Origin: Gracilibacillus ureilyticus | GTDB taxonomy: Bacteria; Bacillota; Bacilli; Bacillales; Amphibacillaceae | Length of the DNA: 64,000 nucleotides | NCBI RefSeq assembly: GCF_900111195.1 | Contig: NZ_FOGL01000003.1 | Coordinates: forward strand, 62,001 to 126,000 | Reading direction: 5' to 3' | Shown: positions 52,754 to 61,553 of the stretch, one piece after another | Numbering within the stretch: the first letter of the stretch is position 1 | How the letters are laid out: the number at the start of each line of letters is the position of its first letter | The notes under the pieces: generated by a model | The model's database searches: none | Told to the model about the DNA's origin: nothing | What the model saw: the letters and a program-made list of their open reading frames with translations, nothing else | Position numbers and translations under genes: made by a program

Positions 52754-53923
52754 TTGTTAAAAGATTTCTTAAAACAAACGTCAAATAAATATATTGGAAT
52801 GAAACAAGTCTACCAGCACATCCATCATCAGGGTCCTCTTACCAAACCGCAATTAATGGAACTTACGAAGATGAAGCAGACAACGATTACACGTTATTTA
52901 GAGGAATTAGCAGAATTACAGTTGATTAAGTTTTCTAAATATGATGCTTCTACCGGGGGAAGACCACCAGCGATGTTTGAAATTCAACCTTCAGGTGGTT
53001 TTATAATCGGTGTTGATTTGTCCAGAATACATACAGAAATTGTATTATTTGATCTGCTTTTTACTCCAATTGAACAGTGTTCTTTTCCAATGACTAAACA
53101 ACATACACCCCAAGTTACGATCGGGCAAATAGTTGATCAGATTCAAATAATAATTAAAAAGCATAACATATCCAATCAGCAGCTACTAGGCATTGGTCTC
53201 GGTACAGTTGGTCCCATTGACAGGGAGAATGGTACAATAATAAACCCGCGTTATTTTCATGCCCCCGGATGGGAAGAGGTGGCAATAGTTAAGGCACTGC
53301 AGGAACATTTTGCCTTAAGGATTAGAATTGATAATGGGGCTAATACAGCAGTGCTTGGCGAATATAAAAGGATGAAAGCTGCAAAGGAACAAACTATTCT
53401 TTACTGTATCAGCGGGCGAGGATTACGATGTGGTGTTTTGCATCAGGGGCAGATAATCCAGAATAAAATCGGGGATGCCAGTGCTTTTGGGGAAATGATC
53501 CTTCATGCGGCCTCTCCTGTGAATATGGAGCATAACCAGACCCTTTCACAGTTCATTTCGCTGGAGACTTTAAAGGAAAAAGTTAATCAGCAATTAGACC
53601 GGGGAGAAATAGATTCTAGTGAAGAATTATTACAAAGATTAAATGAAGGCGATCCGTTTGTAAAAGAAGTAGTATTAGAGTCAGCCTATTATTATGGAAT
53701 AGGGATAGCTAATATGATTAATATTATCAGTCCGGACCGGATCATTCTGAACAGCCCGATCCTAAAAGTTTTCCCGGCATATTATGAAAAAGTTGTGGAA
53801 ACAGCTAAAGCTTACATATACCGTCTTGACAGGCATCCGGGCAATTTTGAAATGGGATCAGAAGATGAAAACGCTGTTTCCCTTGGCGCTGCAGTGATGG
53901 TATTTAACAGCTTTTTTGAATAA
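52754..53923 (+). CDS. ROK-family transcriptional regulator (NagC/XylR type)
   Basis: 389 residues from a TTG start with AGGGTGA upstream. A winged-HTH occupies residues 1-75 (GPLTKPQLMELTKMKQTTITRYLEEL); the ROK domain follows (GGFIIGVDLSRIHTEI, GLGTVGPID, IDNGANTAVLGEY). The zinc cysteine cluster expected in the middle of NagC/Mlc-type proteins is absent. It converges on nagA-nagB, so it most likely controls amino-sugar use. Confidence 0.87.
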   Translation: MLKDFLKQTSNKYIGMKQVYQHIHHQGPLTKPQLMELTKMKQTTITRYLEELAELQLIKFSKYDASTGGRPPAMFEIQPSGGFIIGVDLSRIHTEIVLFDLLFTPIEQCSFPMTKQHTPQVTIGQIVDQIQIIIKKHNISNQQLLGIGLGTVGPIDRENGTIINPRYFHAPGWEEVAIVKALQEHFALRIRIDNGANTAVLGEYKRMKAAKEQTILYCISGRGLRCGVLHQGQIIQNKIGDASAFGEMILHAASPVNMEHNQTLSQFISLETLKEKVNQQLDRGEIDSSEELLQRLNEGDPFVKEVVLESAYYYGIGIANMINIISPDRIILNSPILKVFPAYYEKVVETAKAYIYRLDRHPGNFEMGSEDENAVSLGAAVMVFNSFFE

Positions 53924-53924
53924 C

Positions 53925-53953
53925 AGAATGAAAGCAATCAAAGCTTTCATTCT
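53925..53953. terminator. Bidirectional hairpin between the ROK regulator and nagB
   Basis: AGAATGAAAGC and GCTTTCATTCT form a perfect 11-bp stem with a seven-base loop between converging genes. No long T tract. Confidence 0.7.
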
Positions 53954-53970
53954 GGAGCTGCGAGAAATAA

Positions 53971-54690
53971 TCAGCATACCGTTTCCTTATCGACAATAAC
54001 GGTACAGTTGTCGTGCTTGTGTAAAATAGAGGCGGGAAATGTTTCTGTTATTTCTCCATCAAGCAGTCGCTTATATGCATTGTATTTCGTTTTCCCAGAT
54101 ATCAGTAAAATAATCTGCTTACTCCTCATAATTGTCTCAATACCGACTGTAATTGCTTTTGCTGGCACTTGCTCCATGGTCGGGAAAAATCTTGCATTCG
54201 CTTCTCTGGTTGATTGATCAAGACAAATGATATGAGTCTGTGCTGAAAAAGGTGTTCCAGGTTCATTGAATCCAATATGTCCGTTCCCGCCTATCCCGAG
54301 AATCTGCAAATCAATACCTCCGGATTTTTCAATTAATCGCTCGTATTTTTTACATTCCTCCTGCAAGTTTTCCGCCATTCCGTTAGGGATATGTCTGTTT
54401 TCTTCTTTAAGATCAATGTACTGAAAGAAATGCTTTTTCATAAAATAATGATAACTATTTGAATCGGAAGCAGGAAGGCCTACATATTCGTCTAAATTGA
54501 ATGTAATGGTGTGCTGAAAGCTAAGTCTTTTCTCCTCGTACAGCTTTACTAGTTCTGTATATAATCCCAGAGGTGTTGAACCTGTTGCAAGGCCAAGTGC
54601 AGTGTCAGGCTTTGAATTTATTTCCCTGGCGATGATTTGTCCTGCAATTCGGCTCATATCCTCATAGTTTTCCGCTTCAATGATTTGCAT
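53971..54690 (-). CDS. nagB: Glucosamine-6-phosphate deaminase
   Basis: The ATG at 54690 follows AAGGGGTGA, giving 239 residues; the longer frame overlaps nagA. Active-site segments are LATGSTPLGLY, FNLDEYVGL (catalytic Asp), GIGGNGHIGFNEPG and the KAITVGIETIM region. It turns glucosamine 6-phosphate into fructose 6-phosphate and ammonia. It begins four bases after the nagA stop. Confidence 0.93.
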   Translation of the reverse strand: MQIIEAENYEDMSRIAGQIIAREINSKPDTALGLATGSTPLGLYTELVKLYEEKRLSFQHTITFNLDEYVGLPASDSNSYHYFMKKHFFQYIDLKEENRHIPNGMAENLQEECKKYERLIEKSGGIDLQILGIGGNGHIGFNEPGTPFSAQTHIICLDQSTREANARFFPTMEQVPAKAITVGIETIMRSKQIILLISGKTKYNAYKRLLDGEITETFPASILHKHDNCTVIVDKETVC

Positions 54691-54694
54691 GCTG

Positions 54695-55852
54695 TCACCC
54701 CTTATATGCGAGCTCACCGCGGCAGAAGGTATAGGCAATATTCCACTGGTCGTCTACAATAAGAATATCCGCATCTTTTCCTTCTGTGATGGAGCCTTTT
54801 TTTGAAAAAATATTAACCCTTTTGGCTGGATTGGAGGAAGCCATTTTAATAATATCTTCTGTCCCGGCATTAGTTAGTTCTGCTATATTCTTAACGGCAT
54901 CTATCATTTTCAATGTACTGCCGGCAAGTGTTCCATCTTCTAAAATAGCCTTATTGCCTTTAACAGTTACTTGCTGTCCCCCCAAATCATATATTCCATT
55001 TGGAAGTCCCTTAGCACGCATCGCGTCCGTAATTAACAATAACCGGTCACTGCCAGTATTTTGATATACAATCTGTAACATCTCCTTGGATAAATGGATC
55101 TTATCTGCAATTACTTCTGCATATAACGAGTCTAGTAGAAATGCAGCACCGACCGCACCGATGTCCCGGTGATGGATCCCGTTCATCGCATTACATAAGT
55201 GTGTTAATTGTGTCACACCATTTTCTGCTGCTTCTTTTATCTGGGTATAATTTGCATTCGTATGACCTGCTGACATATTTACAGAAAGATTGCTTAAATG
55301 TTTAGCGAATTCACAGGTCGTATCTAATTCAGGGGCAAAGGTGACGGTTCGAATTAATCCTTCCGCATCTTCTTCCCAACTGTTAAATAATTCAATATCT
55401 GGGGTAGTGATATATTCAGTCGGTTGTGCTCCTGCCTGACTTTTTGCGATGAATGGTCCTTCCAGGTGGATTCCGATAATTTCTGCAGTATTATTTTTTT
55501 TGGGGAAATCAGCTATGTTATGTAATGCTTTCTTAATCATCTGAGGTGATTGAGTAATGGTTGTAGCAAGGAAACTTGTTGTTCCCTCTTGTGGCAGTTT
55601 TGTCGTAATGGTTTCAAGCGCTTCGCTGGTTCCATCCATGATATCCGCACCATAAGCACCATGTATATGACCATCAATGAAACCGGGAATTACTTTCATC
55701 TGATTCGCGTCAATAACATTATCTGCTTGAATAAAAGGGTTCTGCTGATTAAAAATAGAATAAATCTTCCCATCTTTCATCAGTAATGATCCTGCTTCAA
55801 GGACCGCTTCTTCTGTGTAGACACGAGCATTGGTAATTAGTGTTGTACTCAT
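54695..55852 (-). CDS. nagA: N-acetylglucosamine-6-phosphate deacetylase
   Basis: The ATG at 55852 has AAAAGGG nine bases upstream, giving 385 residues. Metal and active-site residues are seen in GFIDGHIHGAYGAD, IHLEGPFI, SAGHTNANY, THLCNAMNGIHHR and ITDAMRAKG (catalytic Asp). It removes acetate from N-acetylglucosamine 6-phosphate, feeding nagB. No GlcNAc PTS gene is in the window. Confidence 0.93.
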   Translation of the reverse strand: MSTTLITNARVYTEEAVLEAGSLLMKDGKIYSIFNQQNPFIQADNVIDANQMKVIPGFIDGHIHGAYGADIMDGTSEALETITTKLPQEGTTSFLATTITQSPQMIKKALHNIADFPKKNNTAEIIGIHLEGPFIAKSQAGAQPTEYITTPDIELFNSWEEDAEGLIRTVTFAPELDTTCEFAKHLSNLSVNMSAGHTNANYTQIKEAAENGVTQLTHLCNAMNGIHHRDIGAVGAAFLLDSLYAEVIADKIHLSKEMLQIVYQNTGSDRLLLITDAMRAKGLPNGIYDLGGQQVTVKGNKAILEDGTLAGSTLKMIDAVKNIAELTNAGTEDIIKMASSNPAKRVNIFSKKGSITEGKDADILIVDDQWNIAYTFCRGELAYKG

Positions 55853-56060
55853 TTCATCCATCCCTTTTTCCAATAACTTAACATATATGTGTAGAGTTGT
55901 CTATTTGCATTGACGCTGGAAGAAGTATTGCTTGTGTAGTCGGAAATATTCTAAAATAGTGTCAGATAATCAGGAGATTTTTAATAAGGAAAATGGTGGG
56001 CTTTCTTAACTAGTTACTATATAATAAAGATATAGTTCTTAAAAAAGGTAGGAATAGTTG

Positions 56061-57233
56061 ATGACGGAGGAAAATCATAATATAACCAGGATTGAGCTTG
56101 ACGGGAAAGAATATATTTTAATAGGAACAGCCCATGTCTCCAAACAAAGTGCTGAACTAGTAAAAGAAGTGATTGAGAAAGAACAGCCAGATTCTATTTG
56201 TGTCGAATTAGATAAGCAGAGATATGAGTCGATTGTTAATGGTAACAAGTGGAAGGAAATGGATATATTCCAGGTTATTAAAGAAAAAAAAGCTACTTTA
56301 TTACTGATGAATTTAGCGATATCTTCCTTTCAAAAGAGAATGGCAGCACAATTTGATATAAAACCAGGGCAAGAGATGATTCAGGGAATTGAATCAGCAG
56401 ATGAAATAGGTGCAGAACTCGTACTGGCTGACCGAAATATCCAGATTACCTTTGCCAGAATATGGGGTAATATCGGGTTTAAAGGGAAAATGACCTTATT
56501 AACACAGGTAATTGCAGGTGTTTTTTCTAAAGAAGCTATTACAGAAGAAGAATTGGAAAAAATGAAAACACAGGATGCAATTGATAGTGTATTAAGTGAG
56601 TTTACCGAGAGCTTTCCAAAGCTGAAGAAACCACTGATTGATGAACGTGACCAATATCTTGCACAAAAAATTAAAAAGGCACCTGGTGAGAAAATAGTAG
56701 CAGTGCTCGGTGCAGCACATGTTCCAGGAATTACGAAGGAAATCCAGAAAGAGCATGACTTAAAAGCTTTAACAAAAATACCTCCAAAATCGAAAACACC
56801 AAAAATTATAGGCTGGACGATTCCGTTCGCTATTGTTGCATTAATTGCCTACACATTCTGGGCTAATCCAATGGCCGGATGGCAGCAAATAATGAGCTGG
56901 CTTATTTGGAATGGAGGCTTTTCGGCATTAGGGGTTATTATTGCATTGGGTCACCCGCTGGCAGTATTAACTGCACTTGTGGCAGCACCGATTACATCAC
57001 TGAATCCGTTAATGGCAGCAGGATGGTTTGCCGGCTTTGTACAGGCACTTGTCAAACGCCCGCATGTCTCTGACTTTGAGTCACTTTCAGATGATGTTTA
57101 TACAATTAAAGGATTTTGGCAAAACAAAGTAACCAGAATACTGTTAATTATTATTCTGGCTAATATCGGAAGCTCTATCGGTACTATAGTGGCAGGTACA
57201 GATATCCTGCGCGTCTTCTTCGATAATCTATAA
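56061..57233 (+). CDS. TraB/PrgY-family membrane protein
   Basis: 390 residues. The TraB domain spans residues 1-230 (ILIGTAHVSKQSAELVKEVIE, CVELDKQRY, LGAAHVPGI) with the conserved GTAH and GxAH histidines of the metal-protease-like TIKI/TraB fold. Four or five C-terminal membrane helices follow. PrgY limits pheromone activity in enterococci; chromosomal homologues are widespread with unknown roles. The start is the ATG after a TTG one codon earlier; AGGTAGGA precedes. Confidence 0.88.
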   Translation: MTEENHNITRIELDGKEYILIGTAHVSKQSAELVKEVIEKEQPDSICVELDKQRYESIVNGNKWKEMDIFQVIKEKKATLLLMNLAISSFQKRMAAQFDIKPGQEMIQGIESADEIGAELVLADRNIQITFARIWGNIGFKGKMTLLTQVIAGVFSKEAITEEELEKMKTQDAIDSVLSEFTESFPKLKKPLIDERDQYLAQKIKKAPGEKIVAVLGAAHVPGITKEIQKEHDLKALTKIPPKSKTPKIIGWTIPFAIVALIAYTFWANPMAGWQQIMSWLIWNGGFSALGVIIALGHPLAVLTALVAAPITSLNPLMAAGWFAGFVQALVKRPHVSDFESLSDDVYTIKGFWQNKVTRILLIIILANIGSSIGTIVAGTDILRVFFDNL

Positions 57234-57296
57234 ATATAGATTGTATATAGACAAAAGGATTGACACATACCAATACTGGGGTAATGTAAATTGTGC

Positions 57297-57352
57297 TTAA
57301 TGTCGCTCCCTAGGAACACTTCGCGTCTAGTGGGGCCGGCTTTAGCCTCCTC
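57297..57352. repeat. GC-rich intergenic segment resembling a Bacillaceae dispersed repeat
   Basis: CGCTCCCTAGG-type sequence followed by CTAGTGGGGCCGGC and TTTAGCCTCCTC is far richer in GC than its surroundings. It resembles the dispersed CGCTTTCC...GCCTCCTCG intergenic repeats common in Bacillaceae. One copy is seen in the window; the comparison is from memory. Confidence 0.4.
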
Positions 57353-57360
57353 AAAAATAA

Positions 57361-57404
57361 ATTCTCATGAACATTCGATGCATGAATGGTTCATGAGAAT
57401 TTTT
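57361..57404. terminator. Bidirectional terminator between the TraB and SLH genes
   Basis: ATTCTCATGAAC and GTTCATGAGAAT form a perfect 12-bp stem, with an internal palindrome TCATGCATGA-like in the loop and T or A tracts on either side. Confidence 0.88.
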
Positions 57405-57426
57405 AATTTTATCGTATTAAGATCTC

Positions 57427-59682
57427 TTAGTAATAAATATGAAAATTCTCTGATGTGATTAATTTTACTAATTTAAGGTTTGTTACAGCAATTTGCGCAT
57501 AAGATACTTCATCTTTTGGATGGAAATAATTTTCCTCACCATGTTCCAGTAAACCAAACGAATTAGAGAGAGCAACATAACCGCGATATTGATCACTGAT
57601 TTCATCAGCACCTTCAAAATCATACTGGAACATATCGTGCTTCTCTCCTATATAGTCAAGTCCCAACGCTTTTACATACCATGAAGCCAATTCTTCAGTA
57701 GTTATTGCTGCATTTTCATCAAATGTTTTCTTATCTGTGTCTAAGATTCCCATCTCAACAGCTTGCATTACGACAAAATAGAGCGGGTGATCTTTGCCGA
57801 TATTGTTGAACGGAGAATCTTCCAGTTCCTCATAATATGGTCTGTCATCAACATATGTTAAAGACTTTAATACAATTTCTAATGCTTCACCTTTTGTTAT
57901 ATTAGCATCCCCATCAAAATTATCCGGGTCATCGACTGTTATAATACCATTGCTAATTAAGAAATTCAGTTCGTCCTCTGCCCATGGATGGCTAACCAGT
58001 ACATCTGTATTTTTATCATCAGGTAACTGGACGTAAGGATCTAACTCTTCCCAATCCCCGCTAATTGCATTGAAGAAGACCGGATTATTTCTGTCATCCC
58101 TTAAATAGTTCAGTTTATATTGTAATGTAGGGTTTTCCTCAAATATTTCTTCAGGATTGTCATTCACGTAATATAGTTCCAGGTCAATCTCTTCTTTGAT
58201 TGCTTCCAGCGCAACTTCTTCACTAATAGCATCATCCGCTGACGGCCAATTTGTTATATTTGAGCGTTGCTTGAACAGTATTACTAAAGATCCGTCTCTT
58301 TTGGAAATACCGACATGAATACTGTCACCTTCCACAAGAAGGCCATTTTTCACTCTAGGGAAACTGAAAGAGTGTACATAGTCTCCAGGACTGTAAAAGT
58401 CAGAAGAAGATATAGGATATGCATATTCCTCCATATTAGAATAAGCATATTGTTCAATATACTCCACAGCTTTATTTAATGCATCTTCCCTTGATATTAC
58501 TTCCTCGACCTCTTCAGAATGGTCGAAATTCCCATCTTTATGGAAGTCCAGCAGTTCACCGGTATTTTTATTTACTGAAATAGAGGAACCGAACCCGCCA
58601 TATTCATCACTATACATGTAGTGTACTTCAAATACTTCTGTACCATCTGGCAATTTTCTTTCAAACACCTGATCAATAGAAAGAGTTGCCCCATCTACTG
58701 TCGAATCTAGTAAACTTTCTACTAATGCTTTTGCTTCCTCTTTTGTAACGGCAGCCGGCTCTTTTGAGCTGCTTTCTAGAAGTTTGATCTGATGCTCGGC
58801 CTTTTCCAGTTCATCCACATATTCACCATTAATAAAGTACTTCCCGTTCTTAGCAGAAATCCCTTGAACCGCCGGGACTTCGCGATAAGTAAGATAAGCT
58901 TCACTGCTGTTTCCTGTAATGTAATCAGGCATCACAATGTATTGTAATTCAATATTCAGCTCATCTTTTAAGTTTTGTAAAAGCGTGTCTTTATCAAGAA
59001 TTCCTGTAGTAGATTCATATTGGCCGGAAGTTTGACTGAATGGTGAATTAAATGAACCAACCTCACCATTTCCGTAGATAGTTACATAGATGTTTTGATC
59101 ATTAACCGGAATTCCGTTTTCCAGTTTGTTAAAATGGAATTCGTATTCAATTGGTTCAGTTAAAGGGCGATTGTAATTATAATAGTAAAGGCTGGAACCA
59201 CTATCACTTAATTCGAATTCATCCTCTAACCCTAACTGGTTAATAAAATCAATGGCAAGTTGTTCAGCTTCTTGTTTGGATACTTGTGGGGGATATAAGG
59301 CGTCAGACATATCTTGCTGGTAGAAGTTATAATGAAGAAGGCTTAAATCCTCTCCCGCAAATTCAAAACTGGCATCCATTTTCGGGCTGGCATAATAAAC
59401 ACTATATACGTCTCCATATTCCGGAGATGGTGAGAAATATTCGAGATGAAAGTCTTCAGAAGATGCAGAACCAAATTTCTCTGGGAACAGGTCTTTAATT
59501 TTAGCAATTAAATCAGCTTCTGATACCTCTCCTTGTATGACGGCATCTTTAGCTTCTGTCTGCTTTTCCTCAATTGTAACAGATTCCTTTGTTGAACTTT
59601 CTTCTGCACTCACAGTAGATGCTAATCCTCCCACTGCGATGGCAGATGTTAGTGTGATTGCGCTAACAATTTTCCATTTCAT
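57427..59682 (-). CDS. Surface protein with YcdB/YcdC (PepSY-like) repeats and three SLH domains
   Basis: The ATG at 59682 follows AAAGGAGG, giving 751 residues; the 22-residue upstream extension is unlikely. A signal peptide (about 1-26) is followed by a long region of YcdB/YcdC-type repeats (VSKQEAEQLAIDFINQLG, VTKEEAKALVESLLD, ISREDALNKAVEYIEQYAY, each beginning a PepSY-like unit). Three S-layer-homology domains (about residues 545-751, e.g. WAEDELNFLISNGII and YFVVMQAVEMGILD) would tie the protein to cell-wall polymers. Function unknown; perhaps a surface peptidase inhibitor or binding protein. Confidence 0.88.
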   Translation of the reverse strand: MKWKIVSAITLTSAIAVGGLASTVSAEESSTKESVTIEEKQTEAKDAVIQGEVSEADLIAKIKDLFPEKFGSASSEDFHLEYFSPSPEYGDVYSVYYASPKMDASFEFAGEDLSLLHYNFYQQDMSDALYPPQVSKQEAEQLAIDFINQLGLEDEFELSDSGSSLYYYNYNRPLTEPIEYEFHFNKLENGIPVNDQNIYVTIYGNGEVGSFNSPFSQTSGQYESTTGILDKDTLLQNLKDELNIELQYIVMPDYITGNSSEAYLTYREVPAVQGISAKNGKYFINGEYVDELEKAEHQIKLLESSSKEPAAVTKEEAKALVESLLDSTVDGATLSIDQVFERKLPDGTEVFEVHYMYSDEYGGFGSSISVNKNTGELLDFHKDGNFDHSEEVEEVISREDALNKAVEYIEQYAYSNMEEYAYPISSSDFYSPGDYVHSFSFPRVKNGLLVEGDSIHVGISKRDGSLVILFKQRSNITNWPSADDAISEEVALEAIKEEIDLELYYVNDNPEEIFEENPTLQYKLNYLRDDRNNPVFFNAISGDWEELDPYVQLPDDKNTDVLVSHPWAEDELNFLISNGIITVDDPDNFDGDANITKGEALEIVLKSLTYVDDRPYYEELEDSPFNNIGKDHPLYFVVMQAVEMGILDTDKKTFDENAAITTEELASWYVKALGLDYIGEKHDMFQYDFEGADEISDQYRGYVALSNSFGLLEHGEENYFHPKDEVSYAQIAVTNLKLVKLITSENFHIYY

Positions 59683-59847
59683 GAAAATTAATCCTCCTTT
59701 TATCTTAATAGTACATAGTATATCATAGTGAATACCAATATTCACCAAAAATATTAGAAATTTATCACGATACTAACTTCCTAATTACTATAACTATATG
59801 AGAAAAGAAAGAACATTAGAATATATATTATCTAATGTTCAGAAAGT

Positions 59848-60732
59848 TTAAAATATATTTGCCAGGGCCCCTTTAATTGTAGGGAAGTGAAATTCATAGC
59901 CTGCTTTGAGAAGTCTCTCTGGTATTACCCATCTGCTTTTTAAGATCAATTCTGTTTCAGTTCTGATAAATGCTGCTCCAAGTTCGAGTACAGGTCTTGG
60001 GGCAGGAAGCCCGTATGGCCGGTTCAGCTGCTGACGAAGCGCATTCATAAATACATAATTTTGGATAGGATTTGGTGATGAACAATTAAATACACCTTCT
60101 AAGTCTGTTCGGTCTTTTAAAAACATGATGATTTGAAACAGGTCTTCTATATGAATCCAGCTGAACATTTGCTGTCCATCTCCCTGGATACCGCCTAGCC
60201 CGAGTTTTACCAGGTTTTTATATGGAATGAGTACCCCGCCATCTGGTCCTAATACGATAGAGATTCGCAGAGCAACCTGTCTGGTATTTTCGAATGCAAA
60301 ACTAAAGAATGATCTTTCCCACTTTTTGGCTACTTCTACCGAAAAGCCATTACCGTACTCTCCGTTTTCTTCTGTCATTGGCCGGTCATCTGCATGACGG
60401 TATATAGTTGCCGTACTAGAGTTAATCCATAATTTTGGAGGGTTTGAACATAATTTTATTGCATCACCTAAAAGTCTTGTTGTCCCTACTCGTGATGTAA
60501 TGATTTCCCGCTTATTGTTTTCATTATATCTGCAGTTGACAGATTTACCTGCGAGATTTATAACCATTTCGGCATTTTCTAATGCTTTTACCATTCTTTC
60601 TTGATCATTCCATGTAATGGCAGGTTTTCTTCTTGAAATCATATGAACTTCATAGTCTAGTTCTTCCAGTTTATTTTTAATATATGTACCAATAAATCCC
60701 GAGCCGCCTGCTAATACAACTTTTTGTTTCAT
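59848..60732 (-). CDS. yfhF: TIGR01777-family NAD(P)-dependent epimerase (YfhF)
   Basis: 294 residues. The Rossmann motif GGSGFIGTYI is at residues 9-18, AGKSVNCRYNENNKREI and STATIY (active-site Ser/Thr) follow, and the C-terminal SWIHIEDL and the DUF1731 tail (PAPRPVLELGAAFIRTETELILKSRWVIPERL) complete the family. Its substrate is unknown; cell-division roles have been suggested for relatives. Confidence 0.92.
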   Translation of the reverse strand: MKQKVVLAGGSGFIGTYIKNKLEELDYEVHMISRRKPAITWNDQERMVKALENAEMVINLAGKSVNCRYNENNKREIITSRVGTTRLLGDAIKLCSNPPKLWINSSTATIYRHADDRPMTEENGEYGNGFSVEVAKKWERSFFSFAFENTRQVALRISIVLGPDGGVLIPYKNLVKLGLGGIQGDGQQMFSWIHIEDLFQIIMFLKDRTDLEGVFNCSSPNPIQNYVFMNALRQQLNRPYGLPAPRPVLELGAAFIRTETELILKSRWVIPERLLKAGYEFHFPTIKGALANIF

Positions 60733-60818
60733 TCTGTCACCTCCACTGTTTCCCTTATCCTATCATATATTGATATCCAATAGTTGTTAAAATTTCTGAA
60801 AATCATGTGAAGATTTGA

Positions 60819-60930
60819 TATAATAATAAAGTGAGACGTTTGATCATTGGCGAAACTTATCGATGCTTAGTACCTGTTAGCCCCCACTTACTTCCTTTGT
60901 ATTACTCAAAAACTTGAAGTGGGGGTATTA
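60819..60930 (+). promoter_or_regulatory. Promoter and structured leader of the NAD salvage operon
   Basis: TATAAT at 60819-60824 (with a weak -35) is followed by about 55 bases and then CCCCCACTT (60881-60889) paired with AAGTGGGGG (60917-60925) across 27 bases. There is no T run, so it is not a plain terminator. It could be an attenuator, an RNA ligand site, or the hairpin end of an IS200/IS605-type element, whose ends often carry a similar CCCCCACTT...AAGTGGGGG. Confidence 0.55.
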
Positions 60931-60984
60931 CACGTTTAGCACTGGGATAAATTCATGAGAACGTGAAAAGAGGAGGTATATTTA

Positions 60985-61551
60985 ATGAAGGAACGCGCAC
61001 TTATTAATATCGACTATACATATGATTTTGTTGCATCAGAGGGTGCTCTAGCTTGCGGCGAACCAGGTCAGCAGATAGAAGGAAAGATTACAGAAATTAC
61101 TGAGTCATTTATTCTTCAGAATGATTTTACTGTGTTTGCCATTGATGTGCATGATAAAGATGATCCTTATCATCCGGAAACAGATCTATTTCCTCCCCAT
61201 AACCTTCGCGACACAAAAGGGAGAGATTTATATGGTACTTTAAAAAACGTACATGAAAATTATAAACATAAGGAAAATGTGTATTATATTGACAAGACCA
61301 GATATTCAGCTTTTGCCGGAACAAATCTGGAAATATTACTTCGAGAAAGAAAAATAAATGAGGTACACTTAGTAGGGGTATGTACAGATATATGTGTTCT
61401 GCATACGGCTGTGGATGCATACAATAAGGGTTTTGACATTGTAATATACCAAGATGCTGTAGCTTCTTTTAATCAGACCGGTCATAAATGGGCACTGGGT
61501 CATTTTGCCCAGTCGTTAGGAGCAACTGTGAGAGAATTTGGAGGAAAATAA
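60985..61551 (+). CDS. pncA: Nicotinamidase (isochorismatase-fold)
   Basis: 188 residues. Catalytic Asp10 lies in INIDYTYDF, metal-binding Asp/His in FAIDVHDKDDPYHPE, Lys in YIDKTRYSAF and the nucleophile cysteine in GVCTDICVLHTA. It converts nicotinamide to nicotinate. It starts an operon with pncB and nadE, 2 bases from the former. AGAGGAGG precedes the ATG. Confidence 0.92.
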   Translation: MKERALINIDYTYDFVASEGALACGEPGQQIEGKITEITESFILQNDFTVFAIDVHDKDDPYHPETDLFPPHNLRDTKGRDLYGTLKNVHENYKHKENVYYIDKTRYSAFAGTNLEILLRERKINEVHLVGVCTDICVLHTAVDAYNKGFDIVIYQDAVASFNQTGHKWALGHFAQSLGATVREFGGK

Positions 61552-61553
61552 TA

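Noticed and set aside
60831-60960. T-box or known NAD riboswitch in the pncA leader
   Set aside because: The T-box sequence (GGGTGG-type) is absent and no known NAD-riboswitch core could be recognised by eye; only the hairpin is reported.
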